This document shows, piece by piece, positions 16,184-23,093 of a stretch of 64,000 nt of DNA. The translations under genes and the position numbers were made by a program. The DNA comes from Fibrobacter succinogenes (GTDB lineage Bacteria; Fibrobacterota; Fibrobacteria; Fibrobacterales; Fibrobacteraceae). The stretch spans positions 1-64,000 of the forward strand of contig NZ_CACZDK010000023.1 of NCBI RefSeq assembly GCF_902779965.1, given 5' to 3'. Under the pieces are notes generated by a model. That model was not told where the DNA came from. It saw nothing but the letters and a program-made list of their open reading frames with translations, and did not search any database. Each line of letters begins with the position of its first letter. The first letter of the stretch is position 1.

Positions 16184-17260
16184 ATGAAACTTTCTCTTAA
16201 GAAAAAACTCGCTCTCGAAGCTTATCGCCTTTACCGCCATAACGAAATCAAGGCTCACCCGCTCACTTACTTTTTCTGGGAATGCACGCTCCGCTGCAAT
16301 TTGCACTGCCTGCACTGCGGTAGCGACTGCGTCAAGGACGCCATTCCCGATATGCCCCGCGAAGATTTTATGGGAGTGCTCGACAAGCTTGCCCCGCATA
16401 TTGATCCGAAGCACTTTATCGTGGTGATTACCGGCGGCGAACCGCTCATGCGCCCCGACCTTGAAGAATGCGGCCAAGAAATCAAGAAACGCGGTTACCC
16501 CTGGGGCATGGTCACAAACGGACTTGCCATGACGCCAGAACGCTATACAAAACTTTTGAACGCAGGGCTCCGCTCGCTTACCGTGAGCCTTGACGGGCTC
16601 GAAGCGAACCACAACCATTTCCGTGGCGATCCGCATAGCTTTGAACGCGCGCTCCGTACCATCGACATGGCCGCCCACACCGAAGGCCTCACCTTCGATG
16701 TGATGACCTGCGTGAACCGCGAAAACTTGAAAGAACTCCCGAAAATCTTAGACTTGCTTTTGAAAATTGGCGTCAAACGCTGGCGCGTTGCAACGGTGTT
16801 CCCGAAGGGCCGTGCCAAAGACAATCCGCTGTTCCAGCTCACGAACCAGGAATTCCGCCAGGTGTTCGACTTCATCCGCGAAGTGAAAAAGCTGAATGTC
16901 ATCAGCGTGAACTACGGCTGCGAAGGCTTCCTCGGCAGTTACGAGAAAGACGCCCGCAACTACCCGTTCTTCTGCCGCGCCGGCGTAAACGTCTCTTCCG
17001 TGCTTTGCGATGGAAGCATCTCAGCATGCCCGAGCTTACGCGGCGACTACATCCAAGGCAATATCTATAAAGACGACCTGTGGGACGTGTGGCAAAACCG
17101 CTACCAAGTCATGCGCGACCGCAGTTGGGCTAAGCTTGGCGACTGCAAGACCTGTAAATACTGGCGCTACTGCGAAGGCTCCAGCCTCCATTTACGTGAT
17201 GAGAAGACAAAAGAACTTGCATACTGCCATGTGAAAAGACTAGAAGCTGCTGGAGCATAA
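16184..17260 (+). CDS. Radical SAM/SPASM peptide-modifying enzyme, rSAM/lipoprotein system type (copy A)
   Basis: 358 residues, cytoplasmic. The radical SAM cluster motif is C38-x3-C42-x2-C45, GGEP lies at 84-87 (SAM binding), and a Cys-rich SPASM-type C-terminus carries further iron-sulfur ligands (VLCDGSISAC, CKTCKYWRYC, AYC). The N-terminus (KKLALEAYRLYRHNE ... FFWECTLRC) matches what I recall of the TIGR04133-like enzymes that accompany a lipoprotein family in Bacteroidetes. Such SPASM enzymes modify ribosomally made peptides through a 5'-deoxyadenosyl radical. The surrounding lipoproteins are the obvious substrate candidates; the modification is unknown. No clear ribosome site, in contrast to the strong ones of most of the lipoproteins. 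Confidence 0.85.
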   Translation: MKLSLKKKLALEAYRLYRHNEIKAHPLTYFFWECTLRCNLHCLHCGSDCVKDAIPDMPREDFMGVLDKLAPHIDPKHFIVVITGGEPLMRPDLEECGQEIKKRGYPWGMVTNGLAMTPERYTKLLNAGLRSLTVSLDGLEANHNHFRGDPHSFERALRTIDMAAHTEGLTFDVMTCVNRENLKELPKILDLLLKIGVKRWRVATVFPKGRAKDNPLFQLTNQEFRQVFDFIREVKKLNVISVNYGCEGFLGSYEKDARNYPFFCRAGVNVSSVLCDGSISACPSLRGDYIQGNIYKDDLWDVWQNRYQVMRDRSWAKLGDCKTCKYWRYCEGSSLHLRDEKTKELAYCHVKRLEAAGA

Positions 17261-17264
17261 GGAG

Positions 17265-17292
17265 AATCCATCCCCAGAAAAAGATGGATTTT
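17265..17292 (+). terminator. Possible weak terminator after rSAM copy A
   Basis: AATCCATC and GATGGATT form an 8-bp stem with a 10-base loop and a short T-run, beginning 5 bases after the stop codon. Confidence 0.5.
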
Positions 17293-17390
17293 CGATAAAA
17301 TTCATCCAAGAAATCTAGATGTACAGCAAAACAACCCAACACAAACCTTAATAAAATTTTACACAAAAAATAATTACATCTAAAAGAATT

Positions 17391-17439
17391 GCAAATTCGC
17401 TTGTTTTTAAATATATTTTGTGTAACATATTAGGGAGAA
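17391..17439 (+). promoter_or_regulatory. Shared upstream element of lipoprotein gene 17447
   Basis: Positions 17391-17425 match 19371-19405, upstream of the lipoprotein at 19418, at about 27 of 35 bases, centred on a TTTAAATATA core. The match stops before the coding region, and it contains the likely promoter. The element ends with AGGGAG, the ribosome site. Confidence 0.45.
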
Positions 17440-17446
17440 ATACATA

Positions 17447-17917
17447 ATGATGTACAAACACTGGGAAAAAATCTTACTGGCCATGACTAGTTTCTTCTGG
17501 GGAGCTTGCAACGCCGCTTCGGACAACACAACAGCTACAAAAAAAATTGTATCCAAAGAGGTGTCAAAACTCGAAGCAAGCAAACTAAAGCCCGTTACAA
17601 AAGATACCTTGAGCATCATAAAAGATTCCACGAATCTTGCACGACCAGTTCCCATATATGGCATCAATCCTCCGCCAATTACTAAAGTTCCATGCGCACA
17701 GCAATCTGGCAACTTTATCGTAAAATGTCTTAACGATGTCATTTGCGTTGACGACAAGGTATATCCAGGTTGCACAAGCAAAAAGCCTACAGTCGTTGCA
17801 AAATACGGAACAATCGCAACAGCCCCCAAAAGATATACTTGCGATAACGGGAAAACCTACACCGAAGCCGAATTCACAAGGTTATTCACGGTTGTAGAGT
17901 TGCCTCCAAAGCAATAA
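17447..17917 (+). CDS. rSAM-associated lipoprotein family member (copy 5)
   Basis: 156 residues. MMYKHWEKILL and FFWGAC (C22) give the family signal. Instead of poly-Ser, the linker is rich in Lys/Glu/Ser/Thr. Modules follow in order: VPIYGINPPPITKVPC, FIVKCLNDVICVD, VAKYGTIATAPKRYTC, and DNGKTYTEAEFTRLF. The pattern is two Y-G-x(n)-C units and one terminal 'YTEAEF' unit, matching copies 1 and 6. It lies between the two radical SAM genes. Start at 17447 or the next codon; the AGGGAG site fits either. Confidence 0.68.
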   Translation: MMYKHWEKILLAMTSFFWGACNAASDNTTATKKIVSKEVSKLEASKLKPVTKDTLSIIKDSTNLARPVPIYGINPPPITKVPCAQQSGNFIVKCLNDVICVDDKVYPGCTSKKPTVVAKYGTIATAPKRYTCDNGKTYTEAEFTRLFTVVELPPKQ

Positions 17918-18010
17918 AAGAAAAATTTCTTTTATAATCATTTGAGTCAAATTATAGACTGCGACATAAGCAAATGTAGCAGCCTATACTTTTTTTTAAC
18001 CTTTATTATT

Positions 18011-19087
18011 ATGAAACTCGGTCTTAAGAAAAAACTTGCACTCGAAGCATTCCGTCTTTACCGTCACAACGAAGTCAAATCGCATCCGCTGACATATTTC
18101 TTTTGGGAATGTACGCTGCGCTGTAACTTACACTGCCTGCATTGCGGTAGCGACTGCGTCAAGGATGCCATCCCCGATATGCCCCGTGAAGACTTCATGG
18201 CAGTACTCGACAAGCTTGCCCCCCATATCGATCCAAACAACTTCACCGTCGTTATTACCGGTGGCGAACCGTTGATGCGAGCGGACCTCGAAGAATGCGG
18301 ACAAGAAATCAAAAAACGCGGATACGCCTGGGGCATGGTCACAAACGGGCTTGCTATGACTCCCGAACGCTACACCAAGCTTTTGAATGCAGGCCTCAAG
18401 ACATTGACCATAAGCCTTGATGGACTTGAAGAAAATCATAACCATTTCCGTGGGAACCCGCATAGTTTTGATCGCGCCATCCGCGCCATCAACATGGCCG
18501 CCCACACCGAAGATCTTACGTTCGACGTGATGACATGCGTAAACCGCAAAAACTTGAGCGAACTCCCTCGCATTTTGGATTTGCTCGTGAATCTCGGAGT
18601 CAAGCGCTGGCGTGTTTCAAACGTATTCCCAAAGGGACGCGCCAAGGACAACCCGCTATTCCAACTTACAAACGAAGAATTCCGACAGGTATTTGAGTTC
18701 ATCCGTGAAGCAAAAGCTATGAACGTCATCAATGTGAACTACGACTGCGAAGGCTTCCTTGGAGATTACGAGAAGGTTGTGCGCAATAGCCCGTTTTTCT
18801 GCTGGGCAGGCGTGAACATTTCATCAGTTCTTTGCGACGGGAGCATCTCGGCATGCCCGAGCCTGCGTGGCGACTACATCCAAGGGAACATCTACAAGGA
18901 TGATATCTGGGACGTTTGGCAGAACCGCTACCAAGTCATGCGTGACCGCAACTGGGCTAAAACCGGTGAATGCAAAACATGCAAATACTGGCGCTACTGC
19001 GAAGGCTCCAGCCTTCATTTACGTGATGAGAAAACAAAGGAACTTGCATACTGCCATGTAGCGAGACTAGAGGCCGCGGGAGCGTGA
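18011..19087 (+). CDS. Radical SAM/SPASM peptide-modifying enzyme, rSAM/lipoprotein system type (copy B)
   Basis: 358 residues, the same length as copy A, with about 45 amino-acid differences by eye and no gaps. All Fe-S ligands (C38, C42, C45, the SPASM Cys set), GGEP and the C-terminal ELAYCH...RLEAAGA are kept, so both copies should be active. Changes cluster in the middle third (residues 140-275), including C-R to C-W in FFCRAG/FFCWAG, which might reflect substrate preference. The frame is open 23 codons upstream, but MKLGLKKK aligns with the copy A start. It arises from tandem duplication. Confidence 0.85.
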   Translation: MKLGLKKKLALEAFRLYRHNEVKSHPLTYFFWECTLRCNLHCLHCGSDCVKDAIPDMPREDFMAVLDKLAPHIDPNNFTVVITGGEPLMRADLEECGQEIKKRGYAWGMVTNGLAMTPERYTKLLNAGLKTLTISLDGLEENHNHFRGNPHSFDRAIRAINMAAHTEDLTFDVMTCVNRKNLSELPRILDLLVNLGVKRWRVSNVFPKGRAKDNPLFQLTNEEFRQVFEFIREAKAMNVINVNYDCEGFLGDYEKVVRNSPFFCWAGVNISSVLCDGSISACPSLRGDYIQGNIYKDDIWDVWQNRYQVMRDRNWAKTGECKTCKYWRYCEGSSLHLRDEKTKELAYCHVARLEAAGA

Positions 19088-19176
19088 TGACAAATGCGTA
19101 AGGCGAGAGTCGCAACCATGCTTGCATGGATATGACCGAGCCTAGCATTTGGTACTTTCGCGAAGCGAAAGTACAG
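19088..19176. repeat. Spacer with palindromic hairpin repeat
   Basis: Contains CCATGCTTGCATGG (19116-19129) followed by ATATGACCGAGCCTAG, nearly identical to 44704-44735, and a second palindrome GTACTTTCGCGAAGCGAAAG at 19152-19171 (whole palindrome ends at 19174). It sits exactly between rSAM copy B and the remnant of a third copy. Confidence 0.6.
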
Positions 19177-19233
19177 AAGACTAAGGAACTTGCGTATTGT
19201 CACGTCAAACGTTTGGAGGCAGCCGGGGCATAA
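19177..19233 (+). pseudogene. 3' remnant of a third rSAM/SPASM gene
   Basis: Read in one frame, these bases encode KTKELAYCHVKRLEAAGA and a TAA stop, identical in protein sequence to the last 18 residues of copy A (VKR rather than the VAR of copy B). Codon choice differs from both (for example ACTAAGGAACTTGCG). No longer reading frame precedes it: the repeat at 19088-19176 replaces the rest. It shows a third paralogue existed and was lost, or was partly duplicated. Confidence 0.75.
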
Positions 19234-19272
19234 CGGTTCCTCCGAAAAGCGAAGCGTAAAAAACGCGAATTT

Positions 19273-19304
19273 AAGGCTTGGATGGTTCATTCCAAGCCTT
19301 TTTT
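19273..19304 (+). terminator. Rho-independent terminator of the rSAM locus
   Basis: AAGGCTTGGA and TCCAAGCCTT form a 10-bp stem with an 8-base loop followed by TTTT. It is placed 40 bases after the stop of the third-copy remnant, so it is probably that gene's original terminator. Confidence 0.75.
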
Positions 19305-19370
19305 CGTTAAAAATACAATTACAAAACATACGTTATAAAAAAAATTACGACAAACATATTGAAAATTTGC

Positions 19371-19409
19371 TCGTATTTAAATATACTTTATATACAATTT
19401 TTCAAGGAG
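19371..19409 (+). promoter_or_regulatory. Shared upstream element of lipoprotein gene 19418
   Basis: Counterpart of 17391-17425 with the same TTTAAATATA core, ending in AAGGAG before the ATG at 19418. Confidence 0.45.
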
Positions 19410-19417
19410 TAATAAAA

Positions 19418-19858
19418 ATGAAATATAAACACTGGCAAAAACTATTGCTAGCCTTGTCCAGTTTGTTCTGGAACAGCTGTAATTCATCTCCAGACGTAGC
19501 ATCGCCATCTTCGGGCGACATCTCTATGGATGTAAAAAACAATTCAACGGAAATTTCCGCTTTAGCAAAAGACGCTCAAGATCCTATCGTCAACGACTCT
19601 TCCGATATCGGTAACACGATTGCTTTGTATGGTGTTCCGTCCAAGGTTCTGTGCGTACAAAAAGAAGGGAACTATCTTGTAAAATGCCGTGACGGAGTCA
19701 CTTGCATCGATACAGACTTGCTTCCTGCCGTAAAATACGGAACACCAACCTACAAGAAAAAGAAATACAAATGCGATGACGGACACCAGTACACCGCATC
19801 CGAATTCAGAGCCATCTATGATTTGCTTATCATTTCCCAAGGGAAAAAAGCTGAATAA
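19418..19858 (+). CDS. rSAM-associated lipoprotein family member (copy 6)
   Basis: 146 residues starting at ATG 19418, which follows AAGGAG; a longer upstream frame is not used. MKYKHWQKLLL and LFWNSC (C21) are the family signal. The mature chain has a short Ser/Asp-rich linker, IALYGVPSKVLC, YLVKCRDGVTCIDTD, AVKYGTPTYKKKKYKC and DDGHQYTASEFRAIYD. Module order equals copy 5, so the two are close paralogues, as their shared upstream sequences also indicate. It is bounded by hairpins at 19273 and 19889, so it is probably its own transcription unit. Confidence 0.68.
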   Translation: MKYKHWQKLLLALSSLFWNSCNSSPDVASPSSGDISMDVKNNSTEISALAKDAQDPIVNDSSDIGNTIALYGVPSKVLCVQKEGNYLVKCRDGVTCIDTDLLPAVKYGTPTYKKKKYKCDDGHQYTASEFRAIYDLLIISQGKKAE

Positions 19859-19888
19859 AATCTCAACCTTTGTTTTCATCTCATACAA

Positions 19889-19915
19889 AAAAGCCCTACT
19901 ATTTGTAGGGCTTTT
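19889..19915 (+). terminator. Rho-independent terminator after lipoprotein copy 6
   Basis: AAAAGCCCTAC and GTAGGGCTTTT make an 11-bp perfect stem with a 5-base loop, ending in a T-run. Confidence 0.85.
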
Positions 19916-19956
19916 CCAGTTCAATAAATGTATATTAACATTTAAAGGAACTTTAT

Positions 19957-20904
19957 ATGAGCATTCGAAAAATTTCAAGAAAGCTTTTTATTTCTACAGC
20001 AGCATTCTTTTGGGCAAGCTGCGGAGGGGACAGCGAATATCCTCCAGTCGCTTCTAATCCCCCAAACGACCTTACATCGAGCACATCAAGTTTCCCAACA
20101 AGCAGTTCAGAAATTGAGGAAAGCAGCTCTAGTGACACTCCATCGAGTTCTTCTGAAGCCGTCCTAAGCAGCTCTAAAGAATCTTCATCGAGCATCGCCA
20201 ATACTGAACCAATTGGGCCATACAGACTTGCTAGAGATACAAGCGTGTCCTGTAAAGTCACTTCATGGAGTCCTAAAGAATATTATGAATATGCAAAGTA
20301 TAATCCAAGCATATTGATGGATGAATTAGAAAAGAATTACTTCAAAAATTTAACAGAACTCGAAGAAATAGAAGATCATCTTGAATTTAGCACTATCGGT
20401 CCAATCCCCTCTTATGGAAGTTATTTTCATACCAATGTGACAACACCCGAGTCATTTGCATGTTCAGATGGCACCCTATTCAAATACGACAGTTTTAGAT
20501 ATAAAGATTCATTGATTTTTTCAAACGAAGAATACATAGAAAAATATCCCCAAAGTGTAGCCTCGCCCCTTTGCAGAAAGACCGATTTTTTACGAGCAGA
20601 CTTTACTAATGAACTTGATAAAGATAAACGTTTTATTGGCCATTTAAACGACATATACAAATCAGACACCAAAACGGTTATTGACAGCGTAATAGAAGCC
20701 AATAAAGAAACTCTATCCGCGACACAAACAGATTGCATTAATGCCATAAAAATATATCCAAGTGAATTATACGAAGGTCCAATAGCTACCAAACAAATTT
20801 GTGATGGAGACACAATCGTAAATCCTCGTTATCAGGAAAAACGAGAAGAAAATAAAGAATCTACCTTAGATGAAATTAAAAATTGCCTAGATAAAACAGA
20901 ATAA
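19957..20904 (+). CDS. rSAM-associated lipoprotein family member with long Ser-rich linker (copy 7)
   Basis: 315 residues. MSIRKISRKLF and FFWASC (C22) retain the family lipoprotein signal though KHWKK is changed. Residues 38-85 are Ser-rich, made of SSSS blocks with acidic and Pro residues. The C-terminal 220 residues have no recognised fold but contain SYGSYF, FACSDGTLFKYDSF and ICDGDTIV, weak echoes of the family's Y-G and CxDG elements. Base composition is more A/T-rich than the flanks, hinting at fast divergence or transfer. AAAGGA precedes ATG. Confidence 0.6.
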   Translation: MSIRKISRKLFISTAAFFWASCGGDSEYPPVASNPPNDLTSSTSSFPTSSSEIEESSSSDTPSSSSEAVLSSSKESSSSIANTEPIGPYRLARDTSVSCKVTSWSPKEYYEYAKYNPSILMDELEKNYFKNLTELEEIEDHLEFSTIGPIPSYGSYFHTNVTTPESFACSDGTLFKYDSFRYKDSLIFSNEEYIEKYPQSVASPLCRKTDFLRADFTNELDKDKRFIGHLNDIYKSDTKTVIDSVIEANKETLSATQTDCINAIKIYPSELYEGPIATKQICDGDTIVNPRYQEKREENKESTLDEIKNCLDKTE

Positions 20905-20950
20905 CTTAACATTATCTCTGCATCATTATATTAAGACACAATAAAAAGAA

Positions 20951-20970
20951 CGGCACCCGAAAAGGTGCCG
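20951..20970 (-). terminator. Rho-independent terminator of lipoprotein gene 21005
   Basis: CGGCACC/GGTGCCG 7-bp stem with a 6-base loop; on the minus strand it is followed by TTCTTTTT. Confidence 0.8.
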
Positions 20971-21004
20971 TCCTCAATTTCAACAACGTCTTAACGAAGA
21001 GAGC

Positions 21005-21901
21005 TTACTTAGCTTCGAAGTAGTAAGTCTGGAGAGTCTTACCATCCTGAGAGAGCTGGATAATCTGCTTGCCCTTCGGAAGGTTGCCAGTAATCTTGTA
21101 GAGGTTTTCAGCAACATATTCGACCTTGAGATCGGTGCCCTTGTCCTTAACCGGGAACACGCCCTTCGTTTCGCCTTCACCAAAGCCCTTGCAGTCCTTG
21201 TGAGATGCGATCGGAGCGACAACAGCCGGATAAGTCTTAGCCGTGATTGCCGTAGACACAGAAGAAGAGTTGTGGTAGAACACTTCGAGCTTGCCTTCGA
21301 TGACACGCGGATCCGGGAGGTTCGTTACAGCAGCAACAGCGGCCGGAGCAGCCTTCTTAGCCTTCTTGCCCTTACCCTTCTTCTTCACGCCAATCTTTTC
21401 AGCAAGGCTTGCTTTTGCATCACCAGCCTGCTGCTGCGGCATCGTCAAGCGGTAACCAGCGATAGATTCGTTGCAGTTCGTAGAATAAACGACCCACTTG
21501 TTATCGATCTTGAGCGGGCCTTCCTTAGTACCCTGGTACAGACCCGGATCAACCTGGGCGCTGTAGATGTAAAGAATGAGAGAAGCGTTCGGATTCTGTT
21601 CCGTCGTTTCAATCTTCATACGGGTCTTCACATACTTAGAACGGCCTGCATAAACTCTATAGGCGCCAACCGGAACCTTGACGAACTTGAACTTACCCTT
21701 GCGGAGTTCCTGGTTGAATTCGTACTTTTTGGAAAGAGTGGTATAAATCGTGGAGTCCATACCGACAGTCGGCATTTCCAACGGCTTATTGGTGAAAGCA
21801 TCACGAACTTCACCTTCGATGGTACCTGTCTTACCGTTATCGCAAGCCGTCATAGCAAGAGCGATGATGGCAGCGGCACAAATGCTAAGTTTCTTTTTCA
21901 T
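21005..21901 (-). CDS. Lipoprotein with carboxypeptidase-regulatory-like N-terminal part
   Basis: 298 residues. The signal MKKKLSICAAAIIALAMTAC has a standard lipobox (C20). The early mature region (GTIEGEVRDAFTNKPLEMPTV ... KFKFVKVPVGAYRVYAG) reads like a carboxypeptidase-regulatory or Cna-B-like beta-sandwich, which in Gram-negative envelopes usually serves as a binding or structural module. A Lys/Ala-rich segment (GVKKKGKGKKAKKAAPAA) at about residues 180-195 separates it from a C-terminal domain of unknown type. AGAGGA precedes ATG and a terminator follows, so it is monocistronic. Confidence 0.6.
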   Translation of the reverse strand: MKKKLSICAAAIIALAMTACDNGKTGTIEGEVRDAFTNKPLEMPTVGMDSTIYTTLSKKYEFNQELRKGKFKFVKVPVGAYRVYAGRSKYVKTRMKIETTEQNPNASLILYIYSAQVDPGLYQGTKEGPLKIDNKWVVYSTNCNESIAGYRLTMPQQQAGDAKASLAEKIGVKKKGKGKKAKKAAPAAVAAVTNLPDPRVIEGKLEVFYHNSSSVSTAITAKTYPAVVAPIASHKDCKGFGEGETKGVFPVKDKGTDLKVEYVAENLYKITGNLPKGKQIIQLSQDGKTLQTYYFEAK

Positions 21902-21931
21902 TTTGCGTCCTCTAGGGTTAAAAAGAGAAAA

Positions 21932-21951
21932 GCCTCCCTAACAAGGGAGGC
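21932..21951 (-). terminator. Rho-independent terminator after the L31 gene
   Basis: GCCTCCCT/AGGGAGGC 8-bp stem with a 4-base loop; minus-strand downstream tract is TTTTCTCTTTTT. Confidence 0.85.
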
Positions 21952-21968
21952 CCCAAACTTTAAGAAGA

Positions 21969-22343
21969 TTAAGCTTCTTCTTCAGTCTTGACCGGTGCAG
22001 CCTTGCGAGTCTTACGCTTTGCAGAGGTGATGTTAGCACCGCCGCCATAGCGCTTGTTGAAGCTGTCGATACGGCCAGCCGTATCCACGCGATGCTGCTT
22101 GCCCGTCCAGAACGGATGGGTATCAGCCGTAATTTCCAAAGAAATTACGCTATATTCAACACCATCGATAGTCTTCTTTTCGGCGGAAGACTTCGTGGAG
22201 CGGGTGATGTATTCTTTACCCGTATTCGCATCGACGAATAATTGTTGAGAGCTAAAATTTAATTGTTTTTCGCGATTTTGGCAAGCGGAAGCCTCATTTT
22301 TAGTATTTTTATAGCATGAAATCTTTATTGTTGCTCTGTTCAT
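21969..22343 (-). CDS. rpmE2: Ribosomal protein L31 type B, N-terminus aberrant
   Basis: From [15 protein letters not shown] (codon for F at 22236-22238) onward the protein matches L31 type B, including SHPFxTGK-like [26 protein letters not shown] and a basic tail with acidic end. The usual first 13-14 residues (M-K-x-x-I-H-P-x-Y...) are missing. Upstream in frame no ATG, GTG or TTG occurs until ATG 22343, which would add 35 unrelated residues overlapping the start of the opposite gene. Either the N-terminus was rearranged, an unusual start is used, or the gene is decaying. The start given here is uncertain. Confidence 0.7.
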   Translation of the reverse strand: MNRATIKISCYKNTKNEASACQNREKQLNFSSQQLFVDANTGKEYITRSTKSSAEKKTIDGVEYSVISLEITADTHPFWTGKQHRVDTAGRIDSFNKRYGGGANITSAKRKTRKAAPVKTEEEA

Positions 22344-22909
22344 TGCTTTTGCTCGCATGCGAAAACGACCATCCGACCATTAAAATCATCGAGATTAACA
22401 AAAAAATGGTCCTCGAAGAATGGCCGGACAGCAATTATATTGCCTCGTTGGACTCCATTTTGAAACTCGAACCCATCAAGAAAGGCAAAGATTCGGCTGA
22501 TGTCAAGCTAAAAATGAACGCTTTCAAGGCGCCCACCTTCCAACTTCCGCCCTCGGTTACGGGTTCCAAGAACACCAAAAAGCCGAGCGCGAATAAGCAA
22601 GGCAAACCGGCTAAACCGGGTAAACCAAGCTCCGAAGTCGCCAAGCCAAGCAACAATGCCGAAAATTTCATCGGCAAATTCACAAATGCGCTCGCGGCAC
22701 TCCAGTCCGATCCGTCGAACAAGAGCCTTTACAAGGTCGTCACCGCAAACGAAGGCGAAGACCTGTTCAAGCTTTTACGCAGAACATACGGAGCAGGTAC
22801 GCAGAACCTCCCCCGCTTTTACGTGCTTTCTGCACTCCAGTCCGTGAATGCAGGCGTCATGCTGGAACACCTGAACGCAGGCGACAAAGTGCGAGTACCG
22901 CGACTTTAG
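22316..22909 (+). CDS. Lipoprotein with C-terminal LysM-like domain
   Basis: 197 residues. [15 protein letters not shown] is a short lipoprotein signal (LLAC lipobox, C15). A middle region rich in Lys, Pro, Ser and Asn (about residues 80-118) is a flexible linker. The end, [18 protein letters not shown]...RTYG...[11 protein letters not shown], has the LysM outline (Y-x-V-x-x-G-x-x-L ... Y-G ... L-x-x-G-x-x-x-x-V-P), suggesting peptidoglycan binding, so it may tie the outer membrane to the cell wall. It begins in the region opposite the odd 5' end of the L31 gene. Confidence 0.6.
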   Translation: MKSLLLLCSLLLLACENDHPTIKIIEINKKMVLEEWPDSNYIASLDSILKLEPIKKGKDSADVKLKMNAFKAPTFQLPPSVTGSKNTKKPSANKQGKPAKPGKPSSEVAKPSNNAENFIGKFTNALAALQSDPSNKSLYKVVTANEGEDLFKLLRRTYGAGTQNLPRFYVLSALQSVNAGVMLEHLNAGDKVRVPRL

Positions 22910-22911
22910 TT

Positions 22912-23090
22912 GGCAGTAGACGGAAGGAAGTAGGAAGTAGGAAGTAGACAGTAGGCAGTGGTTAGTGGTTAGTGATTAGTGATTAGAACGTCATCCTCGA
23001 AGAGGATTACAGTTCTGTTTGCGAAATATGTATGGTTCCTCGCGTAGCGAGGATGACTGCGTCCCTGTTTACTAACCACTGTTTACTAAT
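22912..23090. repeat. Mosaic of dispersed repeats
   Basis: Tandem AGTAGGAAGTAGACAGTAG and GTGGTTAGTGGTTAGTGATT units, then GTCATCCTCGAAGAGGATTA, then TAGCGAGGATGAC, then the reverse form CTGTTTACTAACCACTG. The two ends are inverted relative to each other. No gene seen. Confidence 0.55.
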
Positions 23091-23093
23091 CAC

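Noticed and set aside
13697-20904. Possible lanthipeptide or sactipeptide cluster with small precursor peptides
   Set aside because: Partners are full lipoproteins of 107-315 residues with secretion signals; no transporter-protease, leader peptidase or small precursor is present, so the rSAM/lipoprotein model fits better.
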